Shown piece after piece: positions 17,845 to 27,331 of a stretch of 64,000 nt of DNA (positions are counted from its first letter, which is position 1; each line of letters starts with the position of its first letter). The position numbers and the translations under genes are program-made. Source of the stretch: Oxalobacteraceae bacterium OTU3CAMAD1 (lineage in GTDB: Bacteria; Pseudomonadota; Gammaproteobacteria; Burkholderiales; Burkholderiaceae_D). Location: contig CP099650.1 of NCBI GenBank assembly GCA_024123915.1, positions 1,550,001 through 1,614,000 of the forward strand, read 5' to 3'. Below the pieces are notes generated by a model. It had not been told where the DNA came from, did no database searches, and was given only the letters and a program-made list of their open reading frames with translations.

Positions 17845-18725
17845 TCGACGAGTTCTGCGACAGCCTGTGGCTGGAGGACGGCCTGTCGAAAAACACGCTG
17901 GAAGCGTACCGGCGCGACATGCGCCTGTTCGCCCGCTGGCTGGAGTCGCAGCGGCCGAACGTGGCCGGGCTGGCGGCCGTGGCCACGCACGACATCCAGG
18001 GCTATATCGCCGCGCGGCACGAGGACAGCGGCAAGGCCACCTCGTCCAACCGGCGGCTGTCGGTGATCAAGCGCTTCTACCAGCTGCTGCTGCGCCAGCG
18101 GCGCATTACGGACGATCCCAGCCTTAAATTGGTATCGGCCAAGCAGCCGCACCGCTTCGTTCACACCTTGAGCGAAATTCAAGTTGAGGCCTTGCTGGCG
18201 GCGCCTGACGTCAACACGCCGCTGGGCCTGCGCGAGCGCACCATGCTGGAGCTGATGTACGCCAGCGGCCTGCGCGTGTCGGAGCTGGTGGACCTGAAGA
18301 TGCTCGAGCTGAGCTTGAATGACGGGGTGCTCAGGATCACCGGCAAGGGCGCCAAAACGCGGCTGGTGCCGTTCGGCCAGCAGGCCAGGGTGTGGATCGA
18401 GCGCTACGTCAAGGACGCGCGCGGCGTGATCCTGAACGGCCAGGTCGACGACGCGCTGTTCGTCACCGGACGCGGCGGTCCGATGACGCGGCAGATGTTC
18501 TGGGTCGTGATCAAAAAACATGCGTTGAAGGCCGGCATCACCGCGCCGTTGTCGCCGCACACCTTGCGTCACGCTTTCGCCACGCATTTGCTCAACCATG
18601 GCGCCGACCTGCGCGTGGTGCAGTTATTGCTTGGTCATTCGGACATCTCCACGACGCAAATCTATACCCATGTCGCACGGGAACGCCTGAAACATCTGCA
18701 TGCGCAACATCATCCCCGAGGCTGA
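17820..18725 (+). CDS. xerD: Site-specific tyrosine recombinase XerD
   Basis: 301 residues from ATG 17820; the longer frame back to 17571 only shadows the alkyltransferase gene. XerD with XerC resolves chromosome dimers at dif under FtsK control. An N-terminal SAM-like domain (about 8-95) is followed by the catalytic domain with Arg152 (GLRVSELVDL), Lys176 (TGKGAKTR), His247/Arg250 (SPHTLRHAFATHLL), His273 (LLGHSDISTTQ) and Tyr282 (IYTHV). Length and motifs are those of housekeeping XerD rather than of a phage integrase. Overlap with the preceding gene implies co-transcription. Confidence 0.95.
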   Translation: MATDNAALIDEFCDSLWLEDGLSKNTLEAYRRDMRLFARWLESQRPNVAGLAAVATHDIQGYIAARHEDSGKATSSNRRLSVIKRFYQLLLRQRRITDDPSLKLVSAKQPHRFVHTLSEIQVEALLAAPDVNTPLGLRERTMLELMYASGLRVSELVDLKMLELSLNDGVLRITGKGAKTRLVPFGQQARVWIERYVKDARGVILNGQVDDALFVTGRGGPMTRQMFWVVIKKHALKAGITAPLSPHTLRHAFATHLLNHGADLRVVQLLLGHSDISTTQIYTHVARERLKHLHAQHHPRG

Positions 18726-18795
18726 AAAACTTGCATCGGCCGTATCTGCGTCATAATGTGAGCAGGTAATCAACCGGATAGAGAAGAGGTAGCAA

Positions 18796-18975
18796 ATGGC
18801 GAAGACAAACTTCCAGTACGAAAAACGTCAGCGCGAGCTGGAAAAGAAGAAAAAAGCGGATGAAAAAGCCCGGCGCAAGGCCGAGCTGAAGGCCAACCCG
18901 GGCCTGGCCCAGGAGGGCGAAGTGGTCGAGGACGACGAAGAGGGCGGCGAGTCCGCCGAAGCACCCACAGAGTAA
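18796..18975 (+). CDS. Small charged conserved-looking protein (59 aa)
   Basis: 59 residues, preceded by GAGAAGAGG eight bases before ATG 18796. The first half is Lys/Arg-rich and probably helical (KRQRELEKKKKADEKARRK). The second half is acidic (VVEDDEEGGESAEAPTE). No domain is recognised. Strong charge segregation and a good ribosome-binding site argue that it is translated. A nucleic-acid- or ribosome-associated role is possible, but that is a guess from composition only. It is 70 bases after xerD and could belong to the same transcript. Confidence 0.65.
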   Translation: MAKTNFQYEKRQRELEKKKKADEKARRKAELKANPGLAQEGEVVEDDEEGGESAEAPTE

Positions 18976-19022
18976 TGAAATCGGCGGCCGCGGAATGAGC
19001 CGCGCGGCAACCCGAAAAGGCT

Positions 19023-19052
19023 GGGGTCGTACCCCGTACGGGGTACGACCCC
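19023..19052. repeat. 30-bp perfect palindrome
   Basis: A perfect 30-bp palindrome made of GGGGTCGTACCCCGT and its reverse complement, itself containing nested GTACCCC/GGGGTAC. It lies between the 59-residue gene and the 3' end of the convergent RND pump gene. As RNA it would form a very stable hairpin and could end transcripts from both sides. No other copy was noticed in the window. Confidence 0.85.
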
Positions 19053-19100
19053 CGTTCGCCGCCGTGCGGGTTGAACGGTTTCCGCCGCCGCCGCGGTCGA

Positions 19101-22100
19101 TCAGGCCGCGTCGGCTTCGCGCAGGTGCTCGACGGCTTCCTCGTGCTCCTCATGCTGCCTGCGCTTGAAATACCGCACGCAGCGCTTGCCAAGGTTGTCC
19201 AGATACGTGTACGCCACCGGCACCACCACCAACGTCAAAATGGTCGACGTGATCACCCCGCCGATCACCGCGCGGCCCATCGGCGCCTGCGTCTCGCCAC
19301 CTTCGCCCAGGCCTATCGCCATCGGCAACATGCCGAAAACCATCGCCAACGTCGTCATCAGAATCGGACGCAGCCGCACCTGGCCCGCGCTCATGATGGC
19401 CTCGAACTGCCCCGCGCCCTCGCGCTGCGCCTGATTGGTGAAGTCCACCAGCAAGATCGCGTTCTTGGTCACCAGCCCCATCAGCATGATGAAACCGATC
19501 ACCGAGAAGATGTTCAAGGTGCTGCCGGTCGCCAGCAGCGCCACCAGCACGCCGATCAGCGACAGCGGCAAGGACATCATGATCGCCACCGGCTGCAGGA
19601 AGCTGCCGAACTGCGACGCGAGCACCAGGTAGATGAAGATCACCGCGATGCCGAGCGCGATCATGGCCGAGGTCATGCTTTCTTCCATTTCCTGCGCGTT
19701 GCCGCCGACGTCGAAGCGCACGCCGTCCGGCAACTCGATTTCCTTCATCGCCTTGCGCACGTCGCCGTCGACGTCGCCGCCGGGACGGCCCTCGGTGTTG
19801 GCATAGATCGCCACCCGGCGCTGCAACGCCTGGCGCTTGAGCACCTGCGGGCTGAACGACGGCACGAAGTCGACCACCTGGCGCAGCGGCACCATCACCG
19901 GACGGCCGTCCGGCCCCAGCTTGCTCGACGCCAGCGACAGGTCGGCCAGGTCGGCCACCTTTTGCCGGCCCGACTTGGGCAGTTGCACGTTGACGTCGTA
20001 GTTCTGGCCGTCGGAGGCGAGGAAGTGGCTGGTGGTGTCGCCGGCCACGAACGGCCGCAGCGCGGTGCCGATCTGCTGCACCGTCAGGCCCAGGTCGCTG
20101 GCCAGCTCGTTGTTGATTTTGACCGTGGTCGACGGGTTGGCGCCTTCCTGGCTGTACTCCAGGTCGACCAGCCCCTTTATCGGACGCATCTTGTCCATCA
20201 GGCGGTGCGCCACGGCGTCGAGCTTGCCTTCGTCGGTGCCGAGGATGGCGATGAAGATCGGCTTCCAGCCGACCGACATCGTGATGCCGGCGATCTTGCC
20301 CAGACGCGCGCGGATCTTGCCTTCCATGACTTTTTGCGACGGCCGTTTGTGGAACTTGCGGTCGACCAGTTTCATGTCGATGCGGGCGGTGTTGCGGCCG
20401 TCCTCGGTGCCGACCACGGCGATGACGCTGGCGATCTCCGGAAACTCCTTGAGCGCCGCCTCCACCTGTCGCACCTTGTTGTCGTTGTATTCCAGGCTGG
20501 AGCCGACCGGCGTCTTCATCTGCAGGTTGACCCAGCCGTTGTCCTGCTCCGGCATCATCTCGCCGCCGATCATCGGCACCAGCATCAGGCTGCCGGCGAA
20601 CAGCGCGAAGGCGAACGCCAGGGTCAGCTTGCGCCAGCGCAGCGCAAGTCCCAGGACTTTTCCATACACCACGTGCAGCCTGTCGACGCCGCCCTCGAGC
20701 CAGTGCATCAGGCGGCCCAGCCACGGCACGTACTTGAAGCGGTCCTTGACCGGATCGGGCCACACCGACGACAGCATCGGATCGAGCGTGAAGCTGACGA
20801 ACAGCGACACCATCACCGCCACCGCGACCGTGATGCCGAACTGCAGGAAGAAGCGGCCGATGATGCCCTGCATGAAGGCCACCGGGATGAACACGGCGAC
20901 GATGGCGAAGGTGGTGGCCATGACGGCCAGGCCGATCTCGTTGGTGCCGTCCTCGGCCGCCTTGCGGTGGTTCTTGCCCATGCCCAGGTGGCGCACGATG
21001 TTCTCGCGCACCACGATGGCGTCGTCGATCAGCAGGCCGATGCACAGGGACAGGGCCATCAGGGTCAGGAAGTTCAGGGTGAAGCCGAACACCTTCATCG
21101 CAATGAAGCTGGCCATGACCGAGATCGGCAACGTCAGGCCCGTGATGATGGTCGAACGCCACGAGTGCAGGAAGAAGAACACGATGACCATGGTCAGAAC
21201 GGCGCCTTCGATGATCGTGCGCTTGACGTTGTCGAGCTGGCTTTGCACCTTGACCGATTCGTCGTTGAGCAGGGTCAGCGTGATGTCCGACGGCAGCGAC
21301 TTCTGCAGCTCGGCGACCACCTTCTGGATGCGCGTGCCGACTTCGACCACGTTGGCGTCCTGCACCTTGGTGATGTCGATGGTGACGGCGCGCTGGCCGC
21401 TCAGGCGCGAGATCGACATCTCCTCCTGGGCGCCGTCGATCACCGTGGCGACCTGTTCCAGGTAGACCGGGCCGTTGGCGCGGCGGGCGACGATGATCTT
21501 GTTGAAGTCGCGCGCCTCCTTCATCTTGTTCTCGACGCGCACCAGTTGCTCGTTGCCGGCGAAGCTGATCGAGCCGGCCGGCAGGTTGGTGTTGGTGGCC
21601 TGGATCGCGGCGATGACCTCGTCGACGCCGATGGCTTGCGCGGTCAGGTCGTTGGGACGCAGGCTGATCAGGATCTGGCGCGCGGCCATGCCGTTCAGGC
21701 GCACCTGGCCGACGCCGGCCACGCCCTGGAAGCGCTTGCCGATGACCTGGTCGGCCATGGTCGACAGTTCGCGCAGGCTGTGGGCGGTGGCGGTCAGGCC
21801 GATCTGGGCGATGGGGCGGCTGTTCTCGCCTTCGAAGCGGACGATGAACGGGTCCTTGGCTTCCTTCGGGAAGCGCGGCCGGACCTGCGCGATCTTGTCG
21901 CGGATGTCCTGCATGGCCTTGTCCATATTGGTCGACAGCTCGAAGTCGACGTAGACGGCGCCGCGGCCCTCCCACGAGTTGGCGCGCAAGGTCTTGATGC
22001 CGCTGACGGTGTTGACCACTTCTTCGATCGGCCGCGTGATGTCGTTCTCGACCGCCTCCGGCGACGCGCCCGGATAGTTGACTTCGATCAGCGCGCCGGG

Positions 22101-22226
22101 GATATCGACGTTGGGCATCGCTTCCATGCCCAGCTCGCGGTAGGAGAACATGCCCAGCACCACGAGCGCCACCATCACCATGGTGGCGAACACCGGGTTC
22201 TGGATACTGGTTTTAGTGATCCACAT
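19101..22226 (-). CDS. RND efflux pump inner-membrane transporter (HAE1/AcrB-like)
   Basis: 1041 residues, the usual AcrB-family length. N-terminal MWITKTSIQNPVFATMVM is the first membrane helix. The TM4 proton-relay motif GLLIDDAIVVREN has both Asp residues, and the matching Lys is in GLVTKNAILLVDF near the C-terminus. Two large periplasmic loops are present. It exports hydrophobic compounds using proton motive force. It lies 2 bases downstream of the adaptor gene on the same strand. No outer-membrane TolC-type gene is next to it, so it must borrow one from elsewhere. Substrate range is not predictable. Confidence 0.94.
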   Translation of the reverse strand: MWITKTSIQNPVFATMVMVALVVLGMFSYRELGMEAMPNVDIPGALIEVNYPGASPEAVENDITRPIEEVVNTVSGIKTLRANSWEGRGAVYVDFELSTNMDKAMQDIRDKIAQVRPRFPKEAKDPFIVRFEGENSRPIAQIGLTATAHSLRELSTMADQVIGKRFQGVAGVGQVRLNGMAARQILISLRPNDLTAQAIGVDEVIAAIQATNTNLPAGSISFAGNEQLVRVENKMKEARDFNKIIVARRANGPVYLEQVATVIDGAQEEMSISRLSGQRAVTIDITKVQDANVVEVGTRIQKVVAELQKSLPSDITLTLLNDESVKVQSQLDNVKRTIIEGAVLTMVIVFFFLHSWRSTIITGLTLPISVMASFIAMKVFGFTLNFLTLMALSLCIGLLIDDAIVVRENIVRHLGMGKNHRKAAEDGTNEIGLAVMATTFAIVAVFIPVAFMQGIIGRFFLQFGITVAVAVMVSLFVSFTLDPMLSSVWPDPVKDRFKYVPWLGRLMHWLEGGVDRLHVVYGKVLGLALRWRKLTLAFAFALFAGSLMLVPMIGGEMMPEQDNGWVNLQMKTPVGSSLEYNDNKVRQVEAALKEFPEIASVIAVVGTEDGRNTARIDMKLVDRKFHKRPSQKVMEGKIRARLGKIAGITMSVGWKPIFIAILGTDEGKLDAVAHRLMDKMRPIKGLVDLEYSQEGANPSTTVKINNELASDLGLTVQQIGTALRPFVAGDTTSHFLASDGQNYDVNVQLPKSGRQKVADLADLSLASSKLGPDGRPVMVPLRQVVDFVPSFSPQVLKRQALQRRVAIYANTEGRPGGDVDGDVRKAMKEIELPDGVRFDVGGNAQEMEESMTSAMIALGIAVIFIYLVLASQFGSFLQPVAIMMSLPLSLIGVLVALLATGSTLNIFSVIGFIMLMGLVTKNAILLVDFTNQAQREGAGQFEAIMSAGQVRLRPILMTTLAMVFGMLPMAIGLGEGGETQAPMGRAVIGGVITSTILTLVVVPVAYTYLDNLGKRCVRYFKRRQHEEHEEAVEHLREADAA

Positions 22227-22228
22227 GA

Positions 22229-23455
22229 TCAGCCCTTCGCCAGCATGGCCGCTTTGGCTGGAGCGGAAGGTATCGTGGAGGCGGGCAGCTTGACCTGCGC
22301 GCCCGGTTTGACGGCGTTGAGCTTGGAGACGATGACGTTGGCGCCCTTGTCGAGGCCGTCGGTGACCTCGGCGTAGCCCTCGTCGTCGTTGCGCAAGCCC
22401 AGGGTGACGGGTTGCGCCACCACCTTGCCGTTCTCAATCTTGTAGACCACCTGTTTGCCCTGGTCGTCGCGCAGCGCCGTCATCGGCACGATAGGCGCGA
22501 CGCCGGAGCGGTCTGTGACGATGGTGCCCTTGGCGAACATGCCGGCGCGCAGCGCGCTGTCGTCGTTGCGCACGGCGATGTAGACCAGCATCGAGCGCGA
22601 ACCGGCCTCGGTGGCCGGATTGATGCGCGCGACCTTGCCGTCGAACTCGCGCTTCTGGAAACCGTCAACCTTGAAGCGCACGTCCTGGCCGACCTTCACG
22701 CGCGGGATTTCCGACGCCGGCACCTGTGCCTCCAGGGTCAGCTCCGACAGGTTGACGATGCTGTAGACCGCCATGTCCGGCGCCAGCTTCTCGCCGGCCT
22801 GCACGTGGCGCTTGCTGACAATGCCGCTGATGGGCGCCTTGATGATGCCGTCGTTGAGCGCGATACGGGCGATCTCGACCATCGCGGCGGCCGATTTGAC
22901 GTTGGCGCGCGCCAGCGCCACGGTGTTCTGCGTGGAATCGAAGGCGTTTTGCGAGATGTATTTTTGCGACAGCAGCGCCTGGCTGTTGGCTTCGTTCTTG
23001 GTCGCCATCGACAGCTTGGCCTGGGCTTCGTCGAGCATGGCCTGCTGCTGTTGCAGGCGCGCGCGCAGGTCGGCCTGGTCGATGCGCGCCAGCACCTGGC
23101 CGGCGCTGACGGCCATGCCTTCCTGCACCGTGGTGGCCTCCACCACGCCCGAGATCTTGGACTTGATGGTGGCCGAACTCAGGGGCGCCAGCGAGCCGGA
23201 TAAGGGCAAGCTGACCGCCAATGATCTGGCATCGATGGCCGCGATGTCGCCGCTGGCCAGTTCGAAGACTTCCTGTTTCTGCTCTTTCTTGCCCTCGGCC
23301 TGCGCCACTGGTGGCGTCGGCGCGGCCTGGTTGCCGCGCATGACGGTCCAGCCGCCGGCCGCCAGGCCCAGCACGATCAGGACAGCCAACGGTTTGCGCC
23401 AGTTCTTGTTGCTTACCGTGGGCATGGAGGTGAGGGGCAAGGTTTCAATTTTCAT
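22229..23455 (-). CDS. RND efflux periplasmic adaptor (membrane fusion protein)
   Basis: 408 residues from ATG 23455; a longer frame to 23575 adds a segment without homology features. A single N-terminal membrane anchor (LAVLIVLGLAAGGWTV, about 22-37) is followed by a barrel-sandwich lipoyl half-motif (SGVVEATTVQEGMAVSAGQVLA), an alpha-hairpin (about 130-200), the second lipoyl half (IKAPISGIVSKRHVQAGEKL) and beta-barrel segments. It connects the RND transporter to an outer-membrane channel. It forms a two-gene operon with the pump gene. No divergent TetR-type repressor is present. Confidence 0.92.
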   Translation of the reverse strand: MKIETLPLTSMPTVSNKNWRKPLAVLIVLGLAAGGWTVMRGNQAAPTPPVAQAEGKKEQKQEVFELASGDIAAIDARSLAVSLPLSGSLAPLSSATIKSKISGVVEATTVQEGMAVSAGQVLARIDQADLRARLQQQQAMLDEAQAKLSMATKNEANSQALLSQKYISQNAFDSTQNTVALARANVKSAAAMVEIARIALNDGIIKAPISGIVSKRHVQAGEKLAPDMAVYSIVNLSELTLEAQVPASEIPRVKVGQDVRFKVDGFQKREFDGKVARINPATEAGSRSMLVYIAVRNDDSALRAGMFAKGTIVTDRSGVAPIVPMTALRDDQGKQVVYKIENGKVVAQPVTLGLRNDDEGYAEVTDGLDKGANVIVSKLNAVKPGAQVKLPASTIPSAPAKAAMLAKG

Positions 23456-23677
23456 ATCGTTCTTCTGCGAATGTTGTGGCGCCGGAGGGACCGCGCATGT
23501 TGGCACTTTATGAATTTGCAAGGACGATCGCCATCGAAATGCGACGAGTGGCGCAAAAGCGCGGCTGAAATGCATAAAACCGGCATCAAGCGTGTTTGAG
23601 GCAAGTCAATGGGGCTTCCGCCGCAGGCGCAAGAATGGCGAAGGCCTGCGAGGGCGCGATCGCCAAGAGAGGGCCAT

Positions 23678-25417
23678 GTGTCTGTCGACTTCCAAGTGAT
23701 GTACGAAAACACCAGTGACGCCATCGTGCTGGTGCGGGACGGGCGCGTCGTCGGCGCCAATCCGGCCGCGCTCGCCATGTTCGAATGCGACGACGCGGCG
23801 GACATGCTCGGCCAGGAGCTGGCCGACTTCTCGCCGCTGCAGCAGGCCGAAGGCGCGCTGTCGGCGCCGTTGCTGCGCCAACTGGCGGCGCGCGCCCAGG
23901 GCGACGGCAACCACCGTTTCGAGTGGTGCTGCGTCGGCCGCCGGGGCCGCCAGTTCTGGGCCGAGATACTGATGACGACGGTCGCCCAGGAGGATGGCGC
24001 GCTGCTGTACACGGCGATCCGCGACATCTCCGCGCGCCGCAACGAGCAAATGACGATGTACCTGGCGCTGATGAACGATCTGGCCGACCGCCGCCGCACC
24101 GAGGCGCGCACCCGCCACCTTGCCGAGCACGATTTTCTGACCGACCTGCCGAACCGCGTGCTGCTGCTCGACCGCATGAGCCTGGCGCTGGCGGCGGCCC
24201 GGCGCAACCAGCGCATGGCCGCCATCCTGTTCCTCGACCTGGACCGCTTCAAGTACATCAACGATACGCTCGGCCACCACGTCGGCGACCTGCTGCTCAA
24301 GGAGGTGGCGGCGCGGCTGGTCAAATGCGTGCGCGGGGTCGACACGGTCAGCCGCCAGGGCGGCGACGAGTTCGTCGTCATCCTGGCCGATATCGGCAGC
24401 ATCGCCCAGGCCGCCCACGTGGCGGCCACCATCCAGCAAGCCATCGCCCAGGAGTTCGTGCTGGAGCCGCACCGGCTGCACGTGAGCACGTCCATCGGCG
24501 TCAGTATTTTTCCCGACGACGGCGCCGACATCGAGACCCTGATGAAAAACGCCGACCTGGCGATGTACCACGTCAAGGAAAGCGGCAGGAACGGCTACCA
24601 GTTCTTCAGCCCGGAGATGAACGCGCAGATCGTCGAGCGCGTGGCGTTCGAGAACGAGCTGCGGCGCGCGTTGACGAACCGGCAATTTATCCTGGAGTAC
24701 GAGGCCGAGGTCGACATCGCCAGCGGGCAGCCGCTCGCGGCCGAGGCGCTGATACGCTGGCGCCATCCGACCCTGGGCCTGCTGCGGCCCGAGCGCTTCA
24801 TCGGCGTGGCCGAGGACAGCGGGCTGATGGTGCGGATCGGCGATTGGGTGCTGGAGCAGGCCTGCCTGGAGGCGCGGCGCTGGCGCGACGCCGGCCATCC
24901 GCTGGTGGTGGGCGTCAACCTGTCGCAGACGCAGTTCCTGCAAAAGAACCTGGTCGACAAGGTGCGCGCGGCGCTGGAGGCGTCCGGCCTGCCGCCGGCG
25001 CTGCTGCAGCTGGAGTTGACCGAGGCCATGCTGATGAAGCACAGCGCCGGCGCGGCCGCCACCCTGGGCGCGTTGCGGGCACTGGGCGTGCGGCTGGCGC
25101 TGGACGACTTCGGCACCGGCTACACGCGCGTGGGGCATTTGAAGGAGTATCCGCTGGACAAGGTGAAGATCGACCTGTCGTTCGTCAGCGGCATCGGCGA
25201 AGGGGAGGGCGGCGGTGGCGACGCCGTGGTGCACGCCCCGGTGGTCAACGCCATCATCGCGATGGCGCACAGCCTGGGGCTGACGGTGCTGGCCGAGGGC
25301 GTGCAGACCGAGGCGCAGTTGCGCTTTCTGCGTGAGCATGGTTGCGACCAGTACCAGGGACGCTATGCGCGCGTAAGTGGAAGCCTCGACGGTTTAGGCG
25401 GTCTGTTAGACGCCTGA
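23678..25417 (+). CDS. PAS-GGDEF-EAL protein with abnormal C-terminus
   Basis: 579 residues from GTG 23678, chosen because AGAGAGG lies six bases before it; ATG 23609 is the longer alternative. A PAS domain (about 5-130) is followed by GGDEF (RQGGDEF, about 225-231, intact) and EAL (AAEALIRW, about 352; LDDFGTGY, about 474-481, intact). The protein should make and/or hydrolyse cyclic-di-GMP in the cytoplasm. EAL domains normally end with GxxxQGYxFSRPxP and a final helix. Here QYQG is followed by an unrelated tail (RYARVSGSLDGL) and an early stop, so the end of the EAL domain seems replaced. Phosphodiesterase activity is therefore doubtful. Confidence 0.88.
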   Translation: MSVDFQVMYENTSDAIVLVRDGRVVGANPAALAMFECDDAADMLGQELADFSPLQQAEGALSAPLLRQLAARAQGDGNHRFEWCCVGRRGRQFWAEILMTTVAQEDGALLYTAIRDISARRNEQMTMYLALMNDLADRRRTEARTRHLAEHDFLTDLPNRVLLLDRMSLALAAARRNQRMAAILFLDLDRFKYINDTLGHHVGDLLLKEVAARLVKCVRGVDTVSRQGGDEFVVILADIGSIAQAAHVAATIQQAIAQEFVLEPHRLHVSTSIGVSIFPDDGADIETLMKNADLAMYHVKESGRNGYQFFSPEMNAQIVERVAFENELRRALTNRQFILEYEAEVDIASGQPLAAEALIRWRHPTLGLLRPERFIGVAEDSGLMVRIGDWVLEQACLEARRWRDAGHPLVVGVNLSQTQFLQKNLVDKVRAALEASGLPPALLQLELTEAMLMKHSAGAAATLGALRALGVRLALDDFGTGYTRVGHLKEYPLDKVKIDLSFVSGIGEGEGGGGDAVVHAPVVNAIIAMAHSLGLTVLAEGVQTEAQLRFLREHGCDQYQGRYARVSGSLDGLGGLLDA

Positions 25418-25462
25418 TGGTTCCCTTGCGCTGTGGCCTCGGACGATTGAAACAATCTAAAA

Positions 25463-25561
25463 CACGTAGGGCGGATTAGCGCAGCGTAATCGGCCAATGC
25501 ATGCGTTTCGACGGCACTCGGATTGGCCGATTACGGCGTGCCGCCTAATCCGCCCTACGTG
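25463..25561. repeat. REP doublet 2
   Basis: Two inverted REP hairpins, CACGTAGGGCGGATTAGC... at the left and ...TAATCCGCCCTACGTG at the right, 99 bp end to end. It lies between the convergent GGDEF-EAL and EEP-hydrolase genes, starting 46 bases after the GGDEF-EAL stop. Confidence 0.9.
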
Positions 25562-25579
25562 TCACCACGTTAACGCCAG

Positions 25580-26587
25580 CTACATCTCAGTGGCCCGCTC
25601 ACGGCCCCTGCGCTCGTCATACATCCGCACCCGCACCAGCACCTGCCCGTGGTCGGACGCCTCCGGCTTGGCCTGCAGCAGATGGTCGTTCAGATACGTC
25701 ACGTCCATCACCTCGCCGACCGCGAAGCGCGACGCCGGGTTGAATTCCTCCGACACCAGCACGTGGTCGATGGTCATGTAATGGCCCTCGTGGATGTTGG
25801 TGTAGCCGACATGGCGCAGACGGTCGCGGCCGCGCTGGATCTGGTTGCTGTCGAACAGCCGCCCGCTCAGCTCTTCGTCCGCCAGCCCCACGCAGCCCGA
25901 GCCCATGACGATGGTGGTGGTCACCGCGTCGGCGGTGTCGTTGAAGTCGCCGAGCACGATGCGCGGGCGGCGGCCGTCGCGGTCCATTTGGCTCAGCAGC
26001 GCGCGCAGCGCCACCGCCTCGGTGCCGCGCCGTATCAGCGAGCGCAGGTTGGCTTGCGCGTACAGCATGGCCTCGTCGCCGGGGTCGCCATGGCGGTAGT
26101 CGGGACGCTTGGATTTGAGATGAATCACCAGCACGTCGATGACGCGCTCGTCCGGCAGCAACACCTGCGCGTGCAGCGGCGCGCGGGCGAAGCGGTCGGC
26201 GTCGCGGTTGCCCTCGGGCATGGCCACACCGTCGGGGAACAGCTGGTAGGCGTGGGCCGGCGCGGCCAGCGGCAGGCGCGAGATCAGCGCCACCTGCGGC
26301 GTCAGGCGCGGTTCGCCGGTCAACGGATCGGGCGCCGGGTCGAAGCCGGACAGCGACGCTTCGCGGTAGCGGCGGCTGGCGGCCAGCACGTCGCGCAGCG
26401 CCGCCATCGAAAACACCTCCTGCAAACCGACGACGTCGGCGTCGAGCTGGTCGAGCTGCTGGGCCGTCCACAGCACCTTGGCCTGGTATTGGTCCGGCGT
26501 GAGCGGCGCCAAGTTGTCGTACAATTTCGCCCCAGGCTGGGAAAGATTGCAAACATTGAAAGTGGCAAAGCGAATTTCCTGCTGCAT
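25580..26587 (-). CDS. Endonuclease/exonuclease/phosphatase (EEP) family protein
   Basis: 335 residues, no signal peptide. EEP-fold motifs are in order: IRFATFNVCNL (about 5-15), VGLQEVF (catalytic Glu, about 53-59), VIHLKSKRPD (about 152-161), LGDFNDTAD (catalytic Asp/Asn, about 211-219), YMTIDHVLVS (about 265-274) and the final SDHGQVLV His. It is a metal-dependent phosphodiesterase of unknown substrate, probably cytoplasmic. It stands alone, divergent from ybaK by 48 bases. Confidence 0.85.
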   Translation of the reverse strand: MQQEIRFATFNVCNLSQPGAKLYDNLAPLTPDQYQAKVLWTAQQLDQLDADVVGLQEVFSMAALRDVLAASRRYREASLSGFDPAPDPLTGEPRLTPQVALISRLPLAAPAHAYQLFPDGVAMPEGNRDADRFARAPLHAQVLLPDERVIDVLVIHLKSKRPDYRHGDPGDEAMLYAQANLRSLIRRGTEAVALRALLSQMDRDGRRPRIVLGDFNDTADAVTTTIVMGSGCVGLADEELSGRLFDSNQIQRGRDRLRHVGYTNIHEGHYMTIDHVLVSEEFNPASRFAVGEVMDVTYLNDHLLQAKPEASDHGQVLVRVRMYDERRGRERATEM

Positions 26588-26635
26588 AATGAGAAACTCC
26601 TGTAGACGACAACCTTCACGAACAGCGTATCACGC

Positions 26636-27127
26636 ATGGCCAAAAAAGAGCACATCTCCGAGACCCCGGCGACGCAGTTTCTGCGCAAGCACAAGGTCGT
26701 TTTCACCGAGCATCCCTACGACTACGAGGAGCACGGCGGCACCAGCGTGTCCTCGCGCGAGCTGGGCGTGGACGAACACCACGTCGTCAAGACCCTGGTC
26801 ATGCAGGACGAGGCCGCCAAACCCTTGATCGTGCTGATGCACGGCGATTGCAAGGTATCGACCAAGAACCTGGCGCGCGGCATCGGCTGCAAGTCGGTCG
26901 AGCCCTGCAAACCGGACGTGGCCACGCGCCACAGCGGCTACCAGATCGGCGGTACGTCGCCGTTCGGCACCCGCAAGGCGCTGCCGGTGTACGTCGAGGA
27001 TAGCATCCTTGCGCTGGAAACCATTTATATCAATGGCGGCAGGAAGGGCTATCTGGTCGGCATCGCGCCGCAAGTGCTGGTCGACCTGCTGGGGGCCAAG
27101 CCCGTCCACTGCGCTCTGGCCGACTGA
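26636..27127 (+). CDS. ybaK: Cys-tRNA(Pro)/Cys-tRNA deacylase YbaK/EbsC
   Basis: 163 residues, typical for YbaK. It hydrolyses Cys mis-charged onto tRNA(Pro) in trans with prolyl-tRNA synthetase. Family segments are clear: TPATQFLRKHKVVFTEHPYD, VVKTLVMQDE, the conserved Lys in GDCKVSTKNLAR (about 80-91), GYQIGGTSPFGTRKALPVYV (about 101-120) and YINGGRKGYLVGI. Monocistronic by appearance; a REP doublet begins 47 bases after the stop. Confidence 0.93.
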   Translation: MAKKEHISETPATQFLRKHKVVFTEHPYDYEEHGGTSVSSRELGVDEHHVVKTLVMQDEAAKPLIVLMHGDCKVSTKNLARGIGCKSVEPCKPDVATRHSGYQIGGTSPFGTRKALPVYVEDSILALETIYINGGRKGYLVGIAPQVLVDLLGAKPVHCALAD

Positions 27128-27173
27128 GCCTTGGCAGTGTATATTCACCATCCCCGCCGGATGACCACTGATC

Positions 27174-27272
27174 CACGTAGGGCGGATTAGCGCAGCGTAA
27201 TCGGCCAATGCGTGCGTTTCGACGGCGCATGCATTGGCGGATTACGGCGTTCCGCCTAATCCGCCCTACGTG
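27174..27272. repeat. REP doublet 3
   Basis: Same architecture and length (99 bp) as doublet 2. The left arm is CACGTAGGGCGGATTAGCGC and the right arm ends CCGCCCTACGTG. It lies between ybaK and plsY, both on the plus strand, so it may separate their transcripts. Confidence 0.9.
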
Positions 27273-27331
27273 TTTTAATGGTATTTCCGGCGTCGGCGTT
27301 CATCCGGGACGTCACATTTTTTGAGGAAACA

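Noticed and set aside
19071..22376. 1101-codon open frame on the plus strand opposite the RND pump gene
   Set aside because: His/Arg-rich translation without domains, fully antisense to a well-supported pump and adaptor; a GC-rich shadow.
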